NCBI GenBank assembly: GCA_964477265.1
Contig: CAYZDJ010000010.1
Span: 1 to 64,000, forward strand
Reading direction: 5' to 3'
DNA length: 64,000 nucleotides
DNA from: CAIVPM01 sp964477265
GTDB lineage: Bacteria; Bacteroidota; Bacteroidia; Chitinophagales; Chitinophagaceae
Positions 20,115-29,571 of this stretch are shown one piece after another. Both the position numbers and the translations under genes were made by a program. The notes below the pieces were generated by a model that was not told the origin of the DNA, did not search any database, and worked only from the letters and a program-made list of their open reading frames with translations. Position 1 is the stretch's first letter; each line of letters opens with the position of its first letter.

Positions 20115-21512
20115 ATGAAAATTAAATTGAATGATATTAGCATTGAATCGAATAACCCTTTCATAAACTGCAAACTTGAAAGAGAAAAATATGCGATTAT
20201 ACTTACTGAAATAATTAAAAAGTATGATAAAGGATTTGTCCTTTCAATTAACAATGAATGGGGAGCTGGGAAAACGACTTTTATTAAAATGTGGCAAGGT
20301 TATCTAGAAAAGCAAGGTACAAAAACTCTCTACTTTAATGCTTGGGAAAATGATTTTGAAAGCAGCCCACTTATAGCTTTATTAGCAGAGTTAAAAGAGA
20401 TTACAGGCAAGGACCATAAACCCTATAAAAATATTTTACAAAAAGGAGTGAAACTCACAAAAAGTCTTATTCCGACACTCACTAAAGCAATTGCTGAAAA
20501 GTATGTTAATATTCAAGTAGTCTCTGATGCAATTGAAAAAATCGCTGAAGATTCTGTAGAATTACTAAAAGAGGAAATTGATGAGTATGCAGAAAAAAAA
20601 GTAGGGATGAAGGAGTTTAGAAAATCGTTAGAAGCATTTGTTGAAAAGGAATGTGATAATAAACCCTTAGTTTTTTTTATTGATGAACTTGATAGATGTA
20701 AGCCAAGTTATGCGGTAGAAATACTTGAACAAATAAAACACTTTTTCTCCGTTCAAGGTATTGTTTTTGTTTTGTCAATTGATAAAAAGCAACTTGGAAA
20801 CTCAATTAAAGGATATTATGGAAATGATAATATTGACACAGACTCATATTTAAAAATGTTTATTGATCTAGAATTTAAAATGCCCGAACCAAGCTACAAG
20901 GAGTGGGTTCGCTATTTATATGAATATTTTGATTTTAATTTATTCTTTGGACGAGATGAAAGAAAGCACCAAGAATTAAAATATGATGGTGAGAATTTTA
21001 AAACTATTGCAGGGCTAGTATGTTCAGATTTTAAATTTTCACTTCGTTCTATTGAGAAATATTTTGCACAATCACGAGTATGTTTACTTCAATTTAAACC
21101 AAATGAGTACACATTTTCTCATTTGCTATTCATTTTAATAGTTTTAAAAAATAGTCATCCTGTTTTTTTTGAAAATATTATAAACAGAAAAACTACGCCA
21201 GAATCAGCAAGTCAAAATTTGAAATCCTTAATACTTGATAACATTCAAGAAAGATCGGATATTAGAACTACTTATATAGAGGCTTTATTTTTACATCTTT
21301 ATTTTAATTATTACAAAGAAATTTATCAATCATACAAATTACTAGATGACAATACAACCATCGGCAAGAAAAATTTTGTTATTGGTTTTTCAGGTTATCC
21401 AGATATCCTTATTCAACACCTAGATAGCTTTAATTCTGGATTTAATAATTTCTCAAATTTATCAATTGCTTTCCTAACAAATAAGATTGACTTTACAGAA
21501 TCAATATCGTAA
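20115..21512 (+). CDS. KAP family P-loop NTPase
   Basis: This 465-residue protein has the KAP NTPase layout. Walker A is near residues 46-55 (NNEWGAGKTT) and is followed by TLYFNAWENDFESSPLIALL, a typical KAP strand. A helical, charged insert follows (about 85-180). Walker B is at about 184-195 (PLVFFIDELDRC, acidic D190-E191), followed by ILEQIKHFFSVQGIVFVLSID. The C-terminal 200 residues are alpha-helical with no named domain. KAP NTPases occur sporadically, and some are tied to phage or plasmid conflict, but no partner gene is present here. It lies between the dnaK terminator and a hairpin-repeat cluster, as expected of an accessory insertion. Its own promoter was not resolved. Confidence 0.88.
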   Translation: MKIKLNDISIESNNPFINCKLEREKYAIILTEIIKKYDKGFVLSINNEWGAGKTTFIKMWQGYLEKQGTKTLYFNAWENDFESSPLIALLAELKEITGKDHKPYKNILQKGVKLTKSLIPTLTKAIAEKYVNIQVVSDAIEKIAEDSVELLKEEIDEYAEKKVGMKEFRKSLEAFVEKECDNKPLVFFIDELDRCKPSYAVEILEQIKHFFSVQGIVFVLSIDKKQLGNSIKGYYGNDNIDTDSYLKMFIDLEFKMPEPSYKEWVRYLYEYFDFNLFFGRDERKHQELKYDGENFKTIAGLVCSDFKFSLRSIEKYFAQSRVCLLQFKPNEYTFSHLLFILIVLKNSHPVFFENIINRKTTPESASQNLKSLILDNIQERSDIRTTYIEALFLHLYFNYYKEIYQSYKLLDDNTTIGKKNFVIGFSGYPDILIQHLDSFNSGFNNFSNLSIAFLTNKIDFTESIS

Positions 21513-21518
21513 TATCCT

Positions 21519-21927
21519 CAGCTCTTCGAGGCTTGTAGCCTCTTTCCAGCTCTTCGAGACTTGTAACCTCGCAAGTTTTATTTTATTACTTTAAGCAATA
21601 AAATACCACTGCCGAAACTGCAAGTTTCGCAGAGCTAAAGCAGTTGCAGACACCCCTCAACTCGGCAAATAATATTACCCCAGCTCTTCGAGGCTTGTAG
21701 CCTCGCAAGTTTTATTATATTGCTTTAAACAATAAAATACTACTGCAGAAACTGCAAGTTTCGCAGAGCAAAAGCAGTTGCAGATCCAGCCAGCCCAGTT
21801 CTTCGAGGCTTGTAACCTCGCAAGTTTTATTTTATTACTTTAAGCAATAAAATACCTCTGCCGAAACTGCAAGTTTCGCAGAGCTAAAGCAGTTGCAGAC
21901 ACCCCTCAACTCGGCAAATAATATTAC
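21519..21927. repeat. Cluster of hairpin-rich extragenic repeats (three full units and one partial)
   Basis: Units start near 21519 (partial, 24 bases), 21547, 21681 and 21796. Units 21547 and 21796 are about 132 bases long and differ at only about three positions. The middle one lacks the last 25 or so bases. Each full unit holds three inverted repeats: CGAGGC-TTGTA-GCCTCG, an AT-rich TTTTATT/AATAAAA stem, and CGAAACT-GCA-AGTTTCG extended by CTCTG/CAGAG in the last copy. No open frame runs through. The cluster fills the space between the KAP gene and the pectinesterase terminator. Confidence 0.92.
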
Positions 21928-21929
21928 TA

Positions 21930-21970
21930 ATACAAAAAACCTCGAAGCTATGCTTCGAGGTTTTTTGTAT
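21930..21970. terminator. Bidirectional terminator with 19-bp stem
   Basis: ATACAAAAAACCTCGAAGC and its exact complement enclose a TAT loop. The stem holds A6/T6 ends, so it serves both the plus-strand KAP side and the minus-strand pectinesterase gene, whose stop is 19 bases away. Its CTTCGAGG core also occurs at the start of the neighbouring repeats. Confidence 0.93.
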
Positions 21971-21988
21971 AATAAATATGTTCAATCA

Positions 21989-24900
21989 TTATTCCACCAC
22001 TACTTTCTGTGTTTGTTTACCACTTTCAGTAATAACAGAAACAAGGTACATTCCTTTTGCAAAGTTTGATACATCAATTGTATTGGTACCCATGCTTAAA
22101 GCTTGCTGTTTAAGCTGTTTGCCATACAAGTCAGTAACTACAATACTTCCTGCACCAGTTAATTTATTAACCTTTAAGCTAATAAATGATTTGGCAGGAT
22201 TAGGATATACAGTCAATTGATTATTTTCAATAGATGACTGACTTGTACTTATTCCCCTGCAGGCTACAATGTTTGAAGGTATTGTTCTGCTTGTACTGCA
22301 GCCATTAGCATCTGTTGTAGTATATGTTATGCTAAACGCACCAGTTACATTACCAGTATTTACAACTGTTGTTGTGCTATTGGTACCTGAAGGGTTGATA
22401 GAAACTACACCACTGCTACTCCAAACACCATTAACAGGTTTACCTGTAAGGGTAAACGTTTTGTTTTTGCAATAACCACCACTACCGCTTACACCAGTTG
22501 TTCCAGGTGCAAATGCAATTGTTGGTACTGCTGGGGCAGAATTAACAGTAACGCCTAACGATGAAGAAGCACTACAACCTGCAGCATTGGTAATTGTATA
22601 TTTAATTGCAGTTGAACCTGCACTTACACCAGTTGCAACACCACCTGTTGTTATAGTTGCCCTGCCTGTTGTGCTCCAAACACCACCTGTTGATGTTGTG
22701 CTGTAGGTAGAGGATGCATTAACACACATAGTAGCCGAACCAGTAACAGCGTTAGGTGTAGCCTGTTGTGCCACTGTAACTGCAATTGTTGTTGCTGTTG
22801 TGCAAGTGGTATTAGGTGTTGTTACTGTGTATGTAACATTGGCATTACCATTAGCTATTGCAGTAACATCTGCACTGTATGTAGAGTTATTGCCTCTTAC
22901 AACTGTAGCAGCACCTGTATTTGAACTACTCCAAATACCAGCAGCAACAGAAGGATATAAGCTTACAACATTGCCTAAAGTACACATTGCAAATGCTGTT
23001 GTACTATTACCATATTGAGATGAAATAGTTGCTGCAGCAGGGCTTTGGTGTATAGTTAAAGTTATTTGATTACTAGTAGCTGTTGTAGTTGTTACACATG
23101 GTTTGTTAGATGTTAATACGCAAGTAATAACATCGCCATTTGCCAGGCTGTTAGCAGGGAATGTAATTGAAGTACCAGTAGTAAGGTCAATTCCATTTTT
23201 CTTCCATTGATATACTGGCGAAGTACCATCGTTGGTACCAACTGCATTAAATGTTACGCTATTACCGCTACATACAGTTGAACTTGCAGTTGATATGCTA
23301 ACTGTTGGGGTTGTAAGTGTGCAATCATTACCTAAAATAATATTGCCCAATATAGCTACACTACTTATTGTATTTGCATTTGTTCCTGCCGAAATTGATT
23401 GAGAATACCAGCCTCCATCATATACATAACCATAAACTGAGGCAGCTGTTGCTGAACCTACTAAATCTGTATTTTTATAATTAAGCGTTGCAGAGTAAGT
23501 GTTAAACAACAATGTGTTCACATTTTCTAATGTCCAGTACCTGTTAACATAATTTACAGGGCTAACAACTGATGTTGCATAATTAGGAACATTGCTGATT
23601 GGAGAATTAACAGATACAGCAACATTGCCTGCAAAAATTACATTGCTGAATACTAAATCTACAGGTAAATAATTGCTTGCATCTCCCACTTCAAAAGAAG
23701 CTGAAGATATGCTTCCTGTACTAATTGTTTTACTAAGTTTACCATTAACCCAACCATTTGTTTTACTTACACTTCCTGTTACTGTCATTGTATTAGAGCC
23801 CATATTAGCTAATCCATTTGTTAAGTTTAATGTAGTAGCAGTTACATTTCCATTAAAGGTAACACCTGCAGCATTGTTAATAGTTAATATTAAAGCATTA
23901 CCAGTAAATCCTGTAGAAGTTTTAGCAGCACTACCTTGTAATACAACATTATTACCTACTAAACTACCAGTTGCATTTGCAAAATTGCCTCCTGTAACCG
24001 ATAGATTTCCATTTACATTAATAGTTCCAGTACCCGCGTTGGTAGAAATAGTTGGATATAATTTACCACCTGTTACATTTATAGTACCATTAACCGTTAA
24101 TACTTGTGCTGCACTTGTGCCACTTGTATTACCATTAACATCATACTCACCACCACTTACATTAAGATTACCATTAACCGTCAATGCTCTTGCAGTTCCA
24201 CCAGTACCATTATTGAACTGTCCATTCATAATATTAAAATTACCATTAATAGTATTTGACGCTTGTTGAACAATAGAAGCAGTTCCAATAGCCGTAGTGT
24301 TCCAGGTTACATTGCCACCCACAAAAGAAGGAATACGTGGTGCACCTTGTAATACTTGAATTTCGCTACCAGCACTATAATTTCCAACACCGATAAAATA
24401 ACCATTGGTTACTGGTGCATTTATTTTATAAACACCATTACTATTTATTACAAACCTTGCACTATCTGCATTAGCAAGTGTAGCACTATTACCAGAAGAT
24501 GCTAATGAACCCCATGTTGCTGTACCTGTAGATTGATTATCTAAAGTACCACTAACAGTTAAGATTTTGCCACTTGCTACGGTAAATGCAATACCATTGC
24601 TGCCAGCCATTACCCAAGTATCTCCAGCATCAATTGTTAAGTTTTGAGAAATAAGGCAACCTTTATTTACCACTACACTACTACCGCCTCCTTGAGTAAT
24701 ACAACCACTACTATTATTTACAATTAAACTATCATAAGTAAATGGTGGAATAGTTTGAGGGCTAGTGCCATTAAAACTAATTATACTACCACTATTTGCA
24801 GTATTATAAGAATTTGTTGTAAACTGATTTGCAATACCTACAACACTGCTTGGGAAAGTTCTTGTACCACTGCCACTTAATGTTAGGTTATAATAATTAG

Positions 24901-27796
24901 CCGAACTAACAGTTTGATCTATGCTACCACTATAACCAACAGTGCTACCACTATAAAGGGTACCAAATGTTGGTGCTGTTGCAGTTTTAACTTCTAAGTC
25001 ACCGTCATTTTCAACATCTACAGTTCCAGTAATATCTGAAGTAACATTAAATACTCCACTACCTGCGTTTACAGATATTTTACTGTTTGTACCACTTACT
25101 GTCCAGGCACCACTCATTGTAGCACCAGTATTATAAATTTTAAATGTTTGTAGGTTATCTGTAAAATTAGCTGGGTTTGTGCCTGTACCATCTTGGTTTG
25201 TTCCCCAATTGCTTACGTTAGTGACGTCGCTATTAGCAACGTTGTAATATGTTGTTGGAGTTTGGAAAGTAAATCCTGCAAGTGTTGCAGTACCACTACC
25301 TGTTGTAACACTAACATCTCCACTTGTTCCTGTGCTTACTACTGCAGTTATTTGTGTACCACTATTTACAGTAAAGCTTGTTGCAGGTGTGCCACCGAAA
25401 CTTACAGCAGTAACACCACTAAAATTAGTACCAGTAATAACAACACTGCTACCACTAACTTGAGATGTAGGAGTAAATGATGTAACTGTTGGAGGAGGAG
25501 GCGTTACGCTTCCTTTAAATTGAACATTTTTTAATTGTCCATAACGACCAGTGCTAGAGCTACCCACAGCATAATATAGTCTAACTGTTAAAGTTTGTCC
25601 ACTTGTTAAACTTACGCCAGTACTACCATTTAATGGAATTCTGTAAGTAGTAGATGGACCAGATGTTGATGTTGAGTTTGCCGGTGTAATTGGTGTTGTA
25701 AATCCGCCATAGTTTGCACCCAATGCAGTTCCATTTAATGTACCTCCAGAAGTTACATCTGAACTATCACTTGCAAAACCACTTTTTGAATACACAATTG
25801 CTAATCTACCATTAGCTGAATTCCATATAGCAGATGTTAATACTACTGAATCTACCCTAACACCATAACCAGTATTACCACTAACTGTAAATTGAACATA
25901 ATGCAATCTTGTTACACTTGAACCAGGTCCGCCATTGGCACTTGTCCATAATCCTGTAGATGTAGATGTTAATGATGGAGCAAAGCCCATACCTATAGTA
26001 GATGAGTATGCAGCAACAGACGCTACAGTTGTTCCATTAGATAAAGCTACCCCATTTAAAGATGATGAAGCAGCATTAATACCTACAGCTCTAGTTCCTG
26101 AATTGTCGTTATTATTTGCACTAAAAGGATATTCTTGTAATACAGTTGCTACATAAGAAGGTGCACTACTTGTTGTACCACTAACAGCAACATTAACAGT
26201 TGTTCCGCCAGTTGTTGAAATGGCAACATTACCACTGTAAGAACCATTAGCTACAGCTGCCAATCTTACGTAAACAGGAGTGCTTGCAAGTGTTCCACCA
26301 CTTTGAGTGTAGTTTGCTGTAGAACCCCATGAACTATTATTGGTACTTACCTGAAAATTAGTTGGTGCAGTAACTGTGATATTAGCAGTAAGATTGGCAC
26401 CACTAATAGTGAAATTTTGAGATGATGATGCAGTATTAGTAGTTGCCGAAAAAGCAGACAATGTAGTTACACTACTTGTAATAGTTGGTTGATTAGAAAT
26501 AGTAATAGTATCTGTACTTGTATAAGTGGTACCATTATAAGTCATTTGCAAAATATATCTGTTAACGCCTGTTGGCATAGAATTATCAGCAGTAGAATAA
26601 CTAAAGTTTGAAGATGTACCATTAGTAGTAGAAACAACTGTAGAAAATGCACCACCATTATTATTACGCATAACAGTGTAAGTCATAGCAAGTGGCCAAC
26701 ACATATTCCAAGATAAACTTGCAGAAGTACCGCTTGTTTGTGTGCCACTAAAATTAGCTGTTGCCACAGGTAAATCTACTGCATTGCACATAGTGCTTAC
26801 AGTACTAGTGCAAGGATCCCATCCTCCTAAAACATTTGAAATAGTATAATTTGAATATTGCCCTGCACTTAATTGTGTACTAAAATTCACTCTTGCAGTA
26901 CTGCTATATCCAGCTCCAGAACTATTATATTCTCCAAAAGAAACATCAGCAGTTGTAGCTGATCCTGCTGCAGAACGACTCCAACCAGAATCCTTAATTA
27001 CACTGCTCATATTACAATTTAAGTAAACGGCTTGTGGTTTATTTTGCCAAGGACGACCCAGATAATAAAGACCAGTCATATCAGAAGCTCCATTTATTTT
27101 ACATCCATTAAATACAAAACCCCAAGGACTGCCAAAACTTGTGCCTGCAGCAGTGTTTGGTGCACAAATTACACCACCCGAAGTACGACTTTTACAATAT
27201 ATATAGCAGCTATCCATCCAAACTGTGCTTGCACCAAATATAAAATCAACTGTTCCGTCTATATAACAATTTTTAAAATAAGATGCAACACCAGAATTTT
27301 TACAGTATAATACATCTTGTCTTCCTAAAAATCTACAATTTCTAAAACTTGCTTTATCGCCACTAATATTTACTGCTACAGCTTGATTACTGCTTGTAAC
27401 ACCATCAACTGCATTGTTTTGAAATGTTAAATTAGCAGCAGTAAAACTAGCCCCATTTACAAAAAAAGATGCAGAGCCAGAAGTTCCAATTGGGCTGCCA
27501 TTTAATAAAGTAGTAGTAGCGTTGTCGTTATAATAGATAACTGTTGTTAATACACTTTCTCCCACCATGGTAATGTTGGGTCTGTTTGTAGGGACAGTAT
27601 CTTTTTCGTAATAAACACCAGCTTTTACAAAAATGTAGTAGGTTGATGTTGAGTTGGTTGGTGCAGAAGCAATAGCTGCTGCAACTGTTGTGTGTGTTCC
27701 ACTACCATCTTTAGCAACGGTAGCGTTGTAGGTTTGAGCGTTTAGTACAAAACAAGTACAGAATAACGCAAATAAAAAGACTGAAATCTTTTTCAT
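21989..27796 (-). CDS. Multidomain secreted pectinesterase (CE8) with T9SS sorting domain
   Basis: This is a 1935-residue secreted protein. The signal peptide (MKKISVFLFALFCTCFVLNA) is followed by a CE8 pectin methylesterase domain (about 22-330). It has the motifs QAVAVNISGDKASF, GRQDVL (general acid Asp), GTVDFIFG (nucleophile Asp) and YLGRPW (substrate Arg). It should remove methyl groups from pectin. Downstream lie a fibronectin-like part, Ig-like strands, an IPT/TIG domain (VTSFTPTSQVSGSSVVITGT, about 765-845), a beta-helix-like stretch, more Ig-like repeats, and a T9SS type A sorting domain (LTVYPNPAKSFISLKV, KGMYLVSVITESG). Length far exceeds plain pectinesterases (300-400 residues). 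No other pectin-degrading gene is nearby. Confidence 0.93.
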   Translation of the reverse strand: MKKISVFLFALFCTCFVLNAQTYNATVAKDGSGTHTTVAAAIASAPTNSTSTYYIFVKAGVYYEKDTVPTNRPNITMVGESVLTTVIYYNDNATTTLLNGSPIGTSGSASFFVNGASFTAANLTFQNNAVDGVTSSNQAVAVNISGDKASFRNCRFLGRQDVLYCKNSGVASYFKNCYIDGTVDFIFGASTVWMDSCYIYCKSRTSGGVICAPNTAAGTSFGSPWGFVFNGCKINGASDMTGLYYLGRPWQNKPQAVYLNCNMSSVIKDSGWSRSAAGSATTADVSFGEYNSSGAGYSSTARVNFSTQLSAGQYSNYTISNVLGGWDPCTSTVSTMCNAVDLPVATANFSGTQTSGTSASLSWNMCWPLAMTYTVMRNNNGGAFSTVVSTTNGTSSNFSYSTADNSMPTGVNRYILQMTYNGTTYTSTDTITISNQPTITSSVTTLSAFSATTNTASSSQNFTISGANLTANITVTAPTNFQVSTNNSSWGSTANYTQSGGTLASTPVYVRLAAVANGSYSGNVAISTTGGTTVNVAVSGTTSSAPSYVATVLQEYPFSANNNDNSGTRAVGINAASSSLNGVALSNGTTVASVAAYSSTIGMGFAPSLTSTSTGLWTSANGGPGSSVTRLHYVQFTVSGNTGYGVRVDSVVLTSAIWNSANGRLAIVYSKSGFASDSSDVTSGGTLNGTALGANYGGFTTPITPANSTSTSGPSTTYRIPLNGSTGVSLTSGQTLTVRLYYAVGSSSTGRYGQLKNVQFKGSVTPPPPTVTSFTPTSQVSGSSVVITGTNFSGVTAVSFGGTPATSFTVNSGTQITAVVSTGTSGDVSVTTGSGTATLAGFTFQTPTTYYNVANSDVTNVSNWGTNQDGTGTNPANFTDNLQTFKIYNTGATMSGAWTVSGTNSKISVNAGSGVFNVTSDITGTVDVENDGDLEVKTATAPTFGTLYSGSTVGYSGSIDQTVSSANYYNLTLSGSGTRTFPSSVVGIANQFTTNSYNTANSGSIISFNGTSPQTIPPFTYDSLIVNNSSGCITQGGGSSVVVNKGCLISQNLTIDAGDTWVMAGSNGIAFTVASGKILTVSGTLDNQSTGTATWGSLASSGNSATLANADSARFVINSNGVYKINAPVTNGYFIGVGNYSAGSEIQVLQGAPRIPSFVGGNVTWNTTAIGTASIVQQASNTINGNFNIMNGQFNNGTGGTARALTVNGNLNVSGGEYDVNGNTSGTSAAQVLTVNGTINVTGGKLYPTISTNAGTGTINVNGNLSVTGGNFANATGSLVGNNVVLQGSAAKTSTGFTGNALILTINNAAGVTFNGNVTATTLNLTNGLANMGSNTMTVTGSVSKTNGWVNGKLSKTISTGSISSASFEVGDASNYLPVDLVFSNVIFAGNVAVSVNSPISNVPNYATSVVSPVNYVNRYWTLENVNTLLFNTYSATLNYKNTDLVGSATAASVYGYVYDGGWYSQSISAGTNANTISSVAILGNIILGNDCTLTTPTVSISTASSTVCSGNSVTFNAVGTNDGTSPVYQWKKNGIDLTTGTSITFPANSLANGDVITCVLTSNKPCVTTTTATSNQITLTIHQSPAAATISSQYGNSTTAFAMCTLGNVVSLYPSVAAGIWSSSNTGAATVVRGNNSTYSADVTAIANGNANVTYTVTTPNTTCTTATTIAVTVAQQATPNAVTGSATMCVNASSTYSTTSTGGVWSTTGRATITTGGVATGVSAGSTAIKYTITNAAGCSASSSLGVTVNSAPAVPTIAFAPGTTGVSGSGGYCKNKTFTLTGKPVNGVWSSSGVVSINPSGTNSTTTVVNTGNVTGAFSITYTTTDANGCSTSRTIPSNIVACRGISTSQSSIENNQLTVYPNPAKSFISLKVNKLTGAGSIVVTDLYGKQLKQQALSMGTNTIDVSNFAKGMYLVSVITESGKQTQKVVVE

Positions 27797-27798
27797 AA

Positions 27799-27909
27799 GG
27801 CAATCGTTTTTGTTTAAAAATTAAGAATGTGAAGTTGTGATTTTTTCTTAAAAATTAACGTAAAACGATTGCATAAAAAATGCAATCGTAATCGGCATCG
27901 ATTGCATTT
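27799..27909 (-). promoter_or_regulatory. Four-element inverted-repeat leader of the pectinesterase gene
   Basis: Four related elements alternate in orientation. They are A 27899-27909 (CGATTGCATTT), B 27878-27889 (AAATGCAATCGT), C 27862-27874 (AAAACGATTGCAT) and D 27800-27810 (GCAATCGTTTT). A:B can form 11 bp with a 10-base loop, B:C 10 bp with a 5-base loop, and C:D 11 bp with a 51-base loop. These pairings exclude one another. D ends four bases before the ATG at 27796, so C:D pairing would cover the ribosome-binding area. It could equally be a DNA operator array; the transcription start is unknown. Confidence 0.55.
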
Positions 27910-28113
27910 AATTCAATGTTGATAAGGGTTTCAGCCAATTGAGTTAAAAAAAATCAATCATAATTGGCAAAAGCAATAAGCAGGTAACCCTGTAAAATTT
28001 ATTGAGTATAGTCTGCTTGCAGAAATCGTTAATGGCACGCAGAACTTTTCTGCGAATGCTGTATGCCCATCAAGAAAATAAATAAAAAGTGTTTGTGAAT
28101 ACAGCAGCCGTGT
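27910..28113. other. Intergenic region between the pectinesterase and the YciI-like gene
   Basis: This roughly 200-bp stretch holds a small perfect hairpin at 28038-28054 (CGCAGAA-CTT-TTCTGCG). It has no T run on either side, so it is not a convincing terminator. No clear promoter box for the pectinesterase was seen. Confidence 0.5.
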
Positions 28114-28572
28114 TTAAAACTTTTCCTTAGCTACTTTATCATGATATGGCAAAAACATGGGCAACGCTGCACTGCAATACCATTCGTAAAGCTCGGTAGC
28201 CAAAACGCCTGCTTTAATGGTTGGGTCTGTTTGCAATAATTCCTCTGCCTCTTTTATGGTTTTTACGTTTAGCACAAATATGCCCCTGTAGTGCTTGTCA
28301 TTGTCTTTAAGTATGGGGCCTGCAACACTTAGCTTACCAAGCTTTGCAAGGTGGTTAATATTTGCCATGTGGCCTTTAAACAGGCTATCCCTTACTTTTT
28401 TATCAGTTACGTTATTTGTACCTGTTTTTAAAATCACAAAAATGTATTGCTTCATGCCATAAGCATCGGCACCCAAAGAATCAGCAAGCTGTTTATTATA
28501 AGTGGTATCTTTTTGTGCAAATGCAGTATTGATGCATACTACAGATAATAGTAAAGTAAATAGCTGTTTCAT
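28114..28572 (-). CDS. Exported YciI-like protein
   Basis: This 152-residue protein has a signal peptide (MKQLFTLLLSVVCINTAFAQ). A YCII-related alpha/beta domain follows: YIFVILKTG, then HMANINHLAKLGKLSVAGPI, then RGIFVLNVKTIKEAEELLQTDP, and VLATELYEWYCSAALP at the end. The LAKLGKLSVAGPI and DPTIKAG segments match the family pattern. YCII proteins are mostly of unknown function. The signal peptide puts this one in the periplasm. It has its own -7 box and no close partner on the same strand. Confidence 0.8.
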   Translation of the reverse strand: MKQLFTLLLSVVCINTAFAQKDTTYNKQLADSLGADAYGMKQYIFVILKTGTNNVTDKKVRDSLFKGHMANINHLAKLGKLSVAGPILKDNDKHYRGIFVLNVKTIKEAEELLQTDPTIKAGVLATELYEWYCSAALPMFLPYHDKVAKEKF

Positions 28573-28594
28573 ATTTTTTTGTTTGTTAGCAAAA

Positions 28595-28602
28595 CAAACA
28601 TA
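28595..28602 (-). promoter_or_regulatory. -7 box of the YciI-like gene
   Basis: On the minus strand the bases read TATGTTTG, a full match to TAnnTTTG, 22 bases before the ATG at 28572. A TTG element lies about 16 bases further upstream. Confidence 0.45.
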
Positions 28603-28798
28603 TAAAAATATTGAGAGTCAATAGAATTATTATTGTTGAATGGTGCCAACGCCACTGTAGCTAAATAGTATTACCAATGCACGGAAAATAATAAAAATAA
28701 AATGTGCAAAGCACATTAATATACCACACATTTTCCTTTAACCTTAATTAACAAAAAATATCATTTTGCACAATCATATTTGCACAAACAATTTAGTT

Positions 28799-29569
28799 AT
28801 GGAACCCATTATTTCGTTAAAGAATATTTATAAAAACTATGGCAGCAAGCAGGTGCTGCGAAACATTAATTTAGACATATACCCAGGCCAGGTTATTGGC
28901 TATATAGGCCCCAATGGTGCAGGCAAAAGCACTACAGTAAAAATTTTGTGCGGGCTGATTTTTGATTTTGATGGTGAAGCCATTATTAAGGGTTACAACG
29001 TTAAAAAAAATCCATTGGAAGTTAAGGCCACCATTGGCTACATACCAGAGCTTGCAGAACTATATGATGTACTTACACCTCATGAATTTTTAAATATTAT
29101 GGGCGAATTATATAACCTGCCGGCAAATGTTATTGAAGACAGGATGAATATAATGCTTACTGCATTTGGCTTGCAGGATAATATGCACCAAAGGATGGAC
29201 ACGTTTAGCAAGGGTATGAAGCAAAAGGTTTTAATAACAAGTGGGCTGATTCATAACCCTGACATTATTATTCTTGATGAACCATTGAGTGGACTTGATG
29301 CCAACAGCGTGATTATTATTAAGGATTTAATAAGCAGGCTGGCACAGGAAGGCAAAACCATTTTTTATTGCAGCCACATGATGGATGTGGTGGAAAAAGT
29401 GAGTGATAAAATTGTGCTGATTAATGAAGGAACTGTTATTGCCAATGGCACATTTGAAGAGCTGCAGCAGCAACAAGGTAATATAAGCCTGGAGAATATG
29501 TTTGCCCACCTTACAGCAAAGGAAAACCTTGGCGATGCTGCCACAAGCCTGGTGAATGCACTGAGGTAA
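28799..29569 (+). CDS. ABC transporter ATP-binding protein (ABC-2 export type)
   Basis: The start is set at the ATG at 28799 (MEPIISLKNIYKNYG). An earlier in-frame ATG at 28766 would add 11 residues that the family lacks. The 256-residue ATPase has Walker A (GPNGAGKST), a Q-loop region, the signature FSKGMKQKV (a variant of LSGGQ), Walker B (DIIILDEPLSGLD) and an H-loop histidine (FYCSHMMDVVE). It should power the permease encoded 110 bases downstream on the same strand. Substrate is unknown; the set resembles drug, Na+ or peptide exporters of the ABC-2 class. Confidence 0.92.
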   Translation: MEPIISLKNIYKNYGSKQVLRNINLDIYPGQVIGYIGPNGAGKSTTVKILCGLIFDFDGEAIIKGYNVKKNPLEVKATIGYIPELAELYDVLTPHEFLNIMGELYNLPANVIEDRMNIMLTAFGLQDNMHQRMDTFSKGMKQKVLITSGLIHNPDIIILDEPLSGLDANSVIIIKDLISRLAQEGKTIFYCSHMMDVVEKVSDKIVLINEGTVIANGTFEELQQQQGNISLENMFAHLTAKENLGDAATSLVNALR

Positions 29570-29571
29570 TA

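Noticed and set aside
21519..21927. CRISPR array
   Set aside because: The units are over 110 bases, with no regular short repeat and unique spacers, and no cas gene is in the window.
23673..24269. Plus-strand 198-aa frame opposite the pectinesterase
   Set aside because: It is an antisense shadow of repetitive Thr/Asn/Val codons; composition is Pro/Leu/Val only.
28038..28054. Hairpin CGCAGAA-CTT-TTCTGCG as terminator of the YciI-like gene
   Set aside because: No T run follows on the minus strand.
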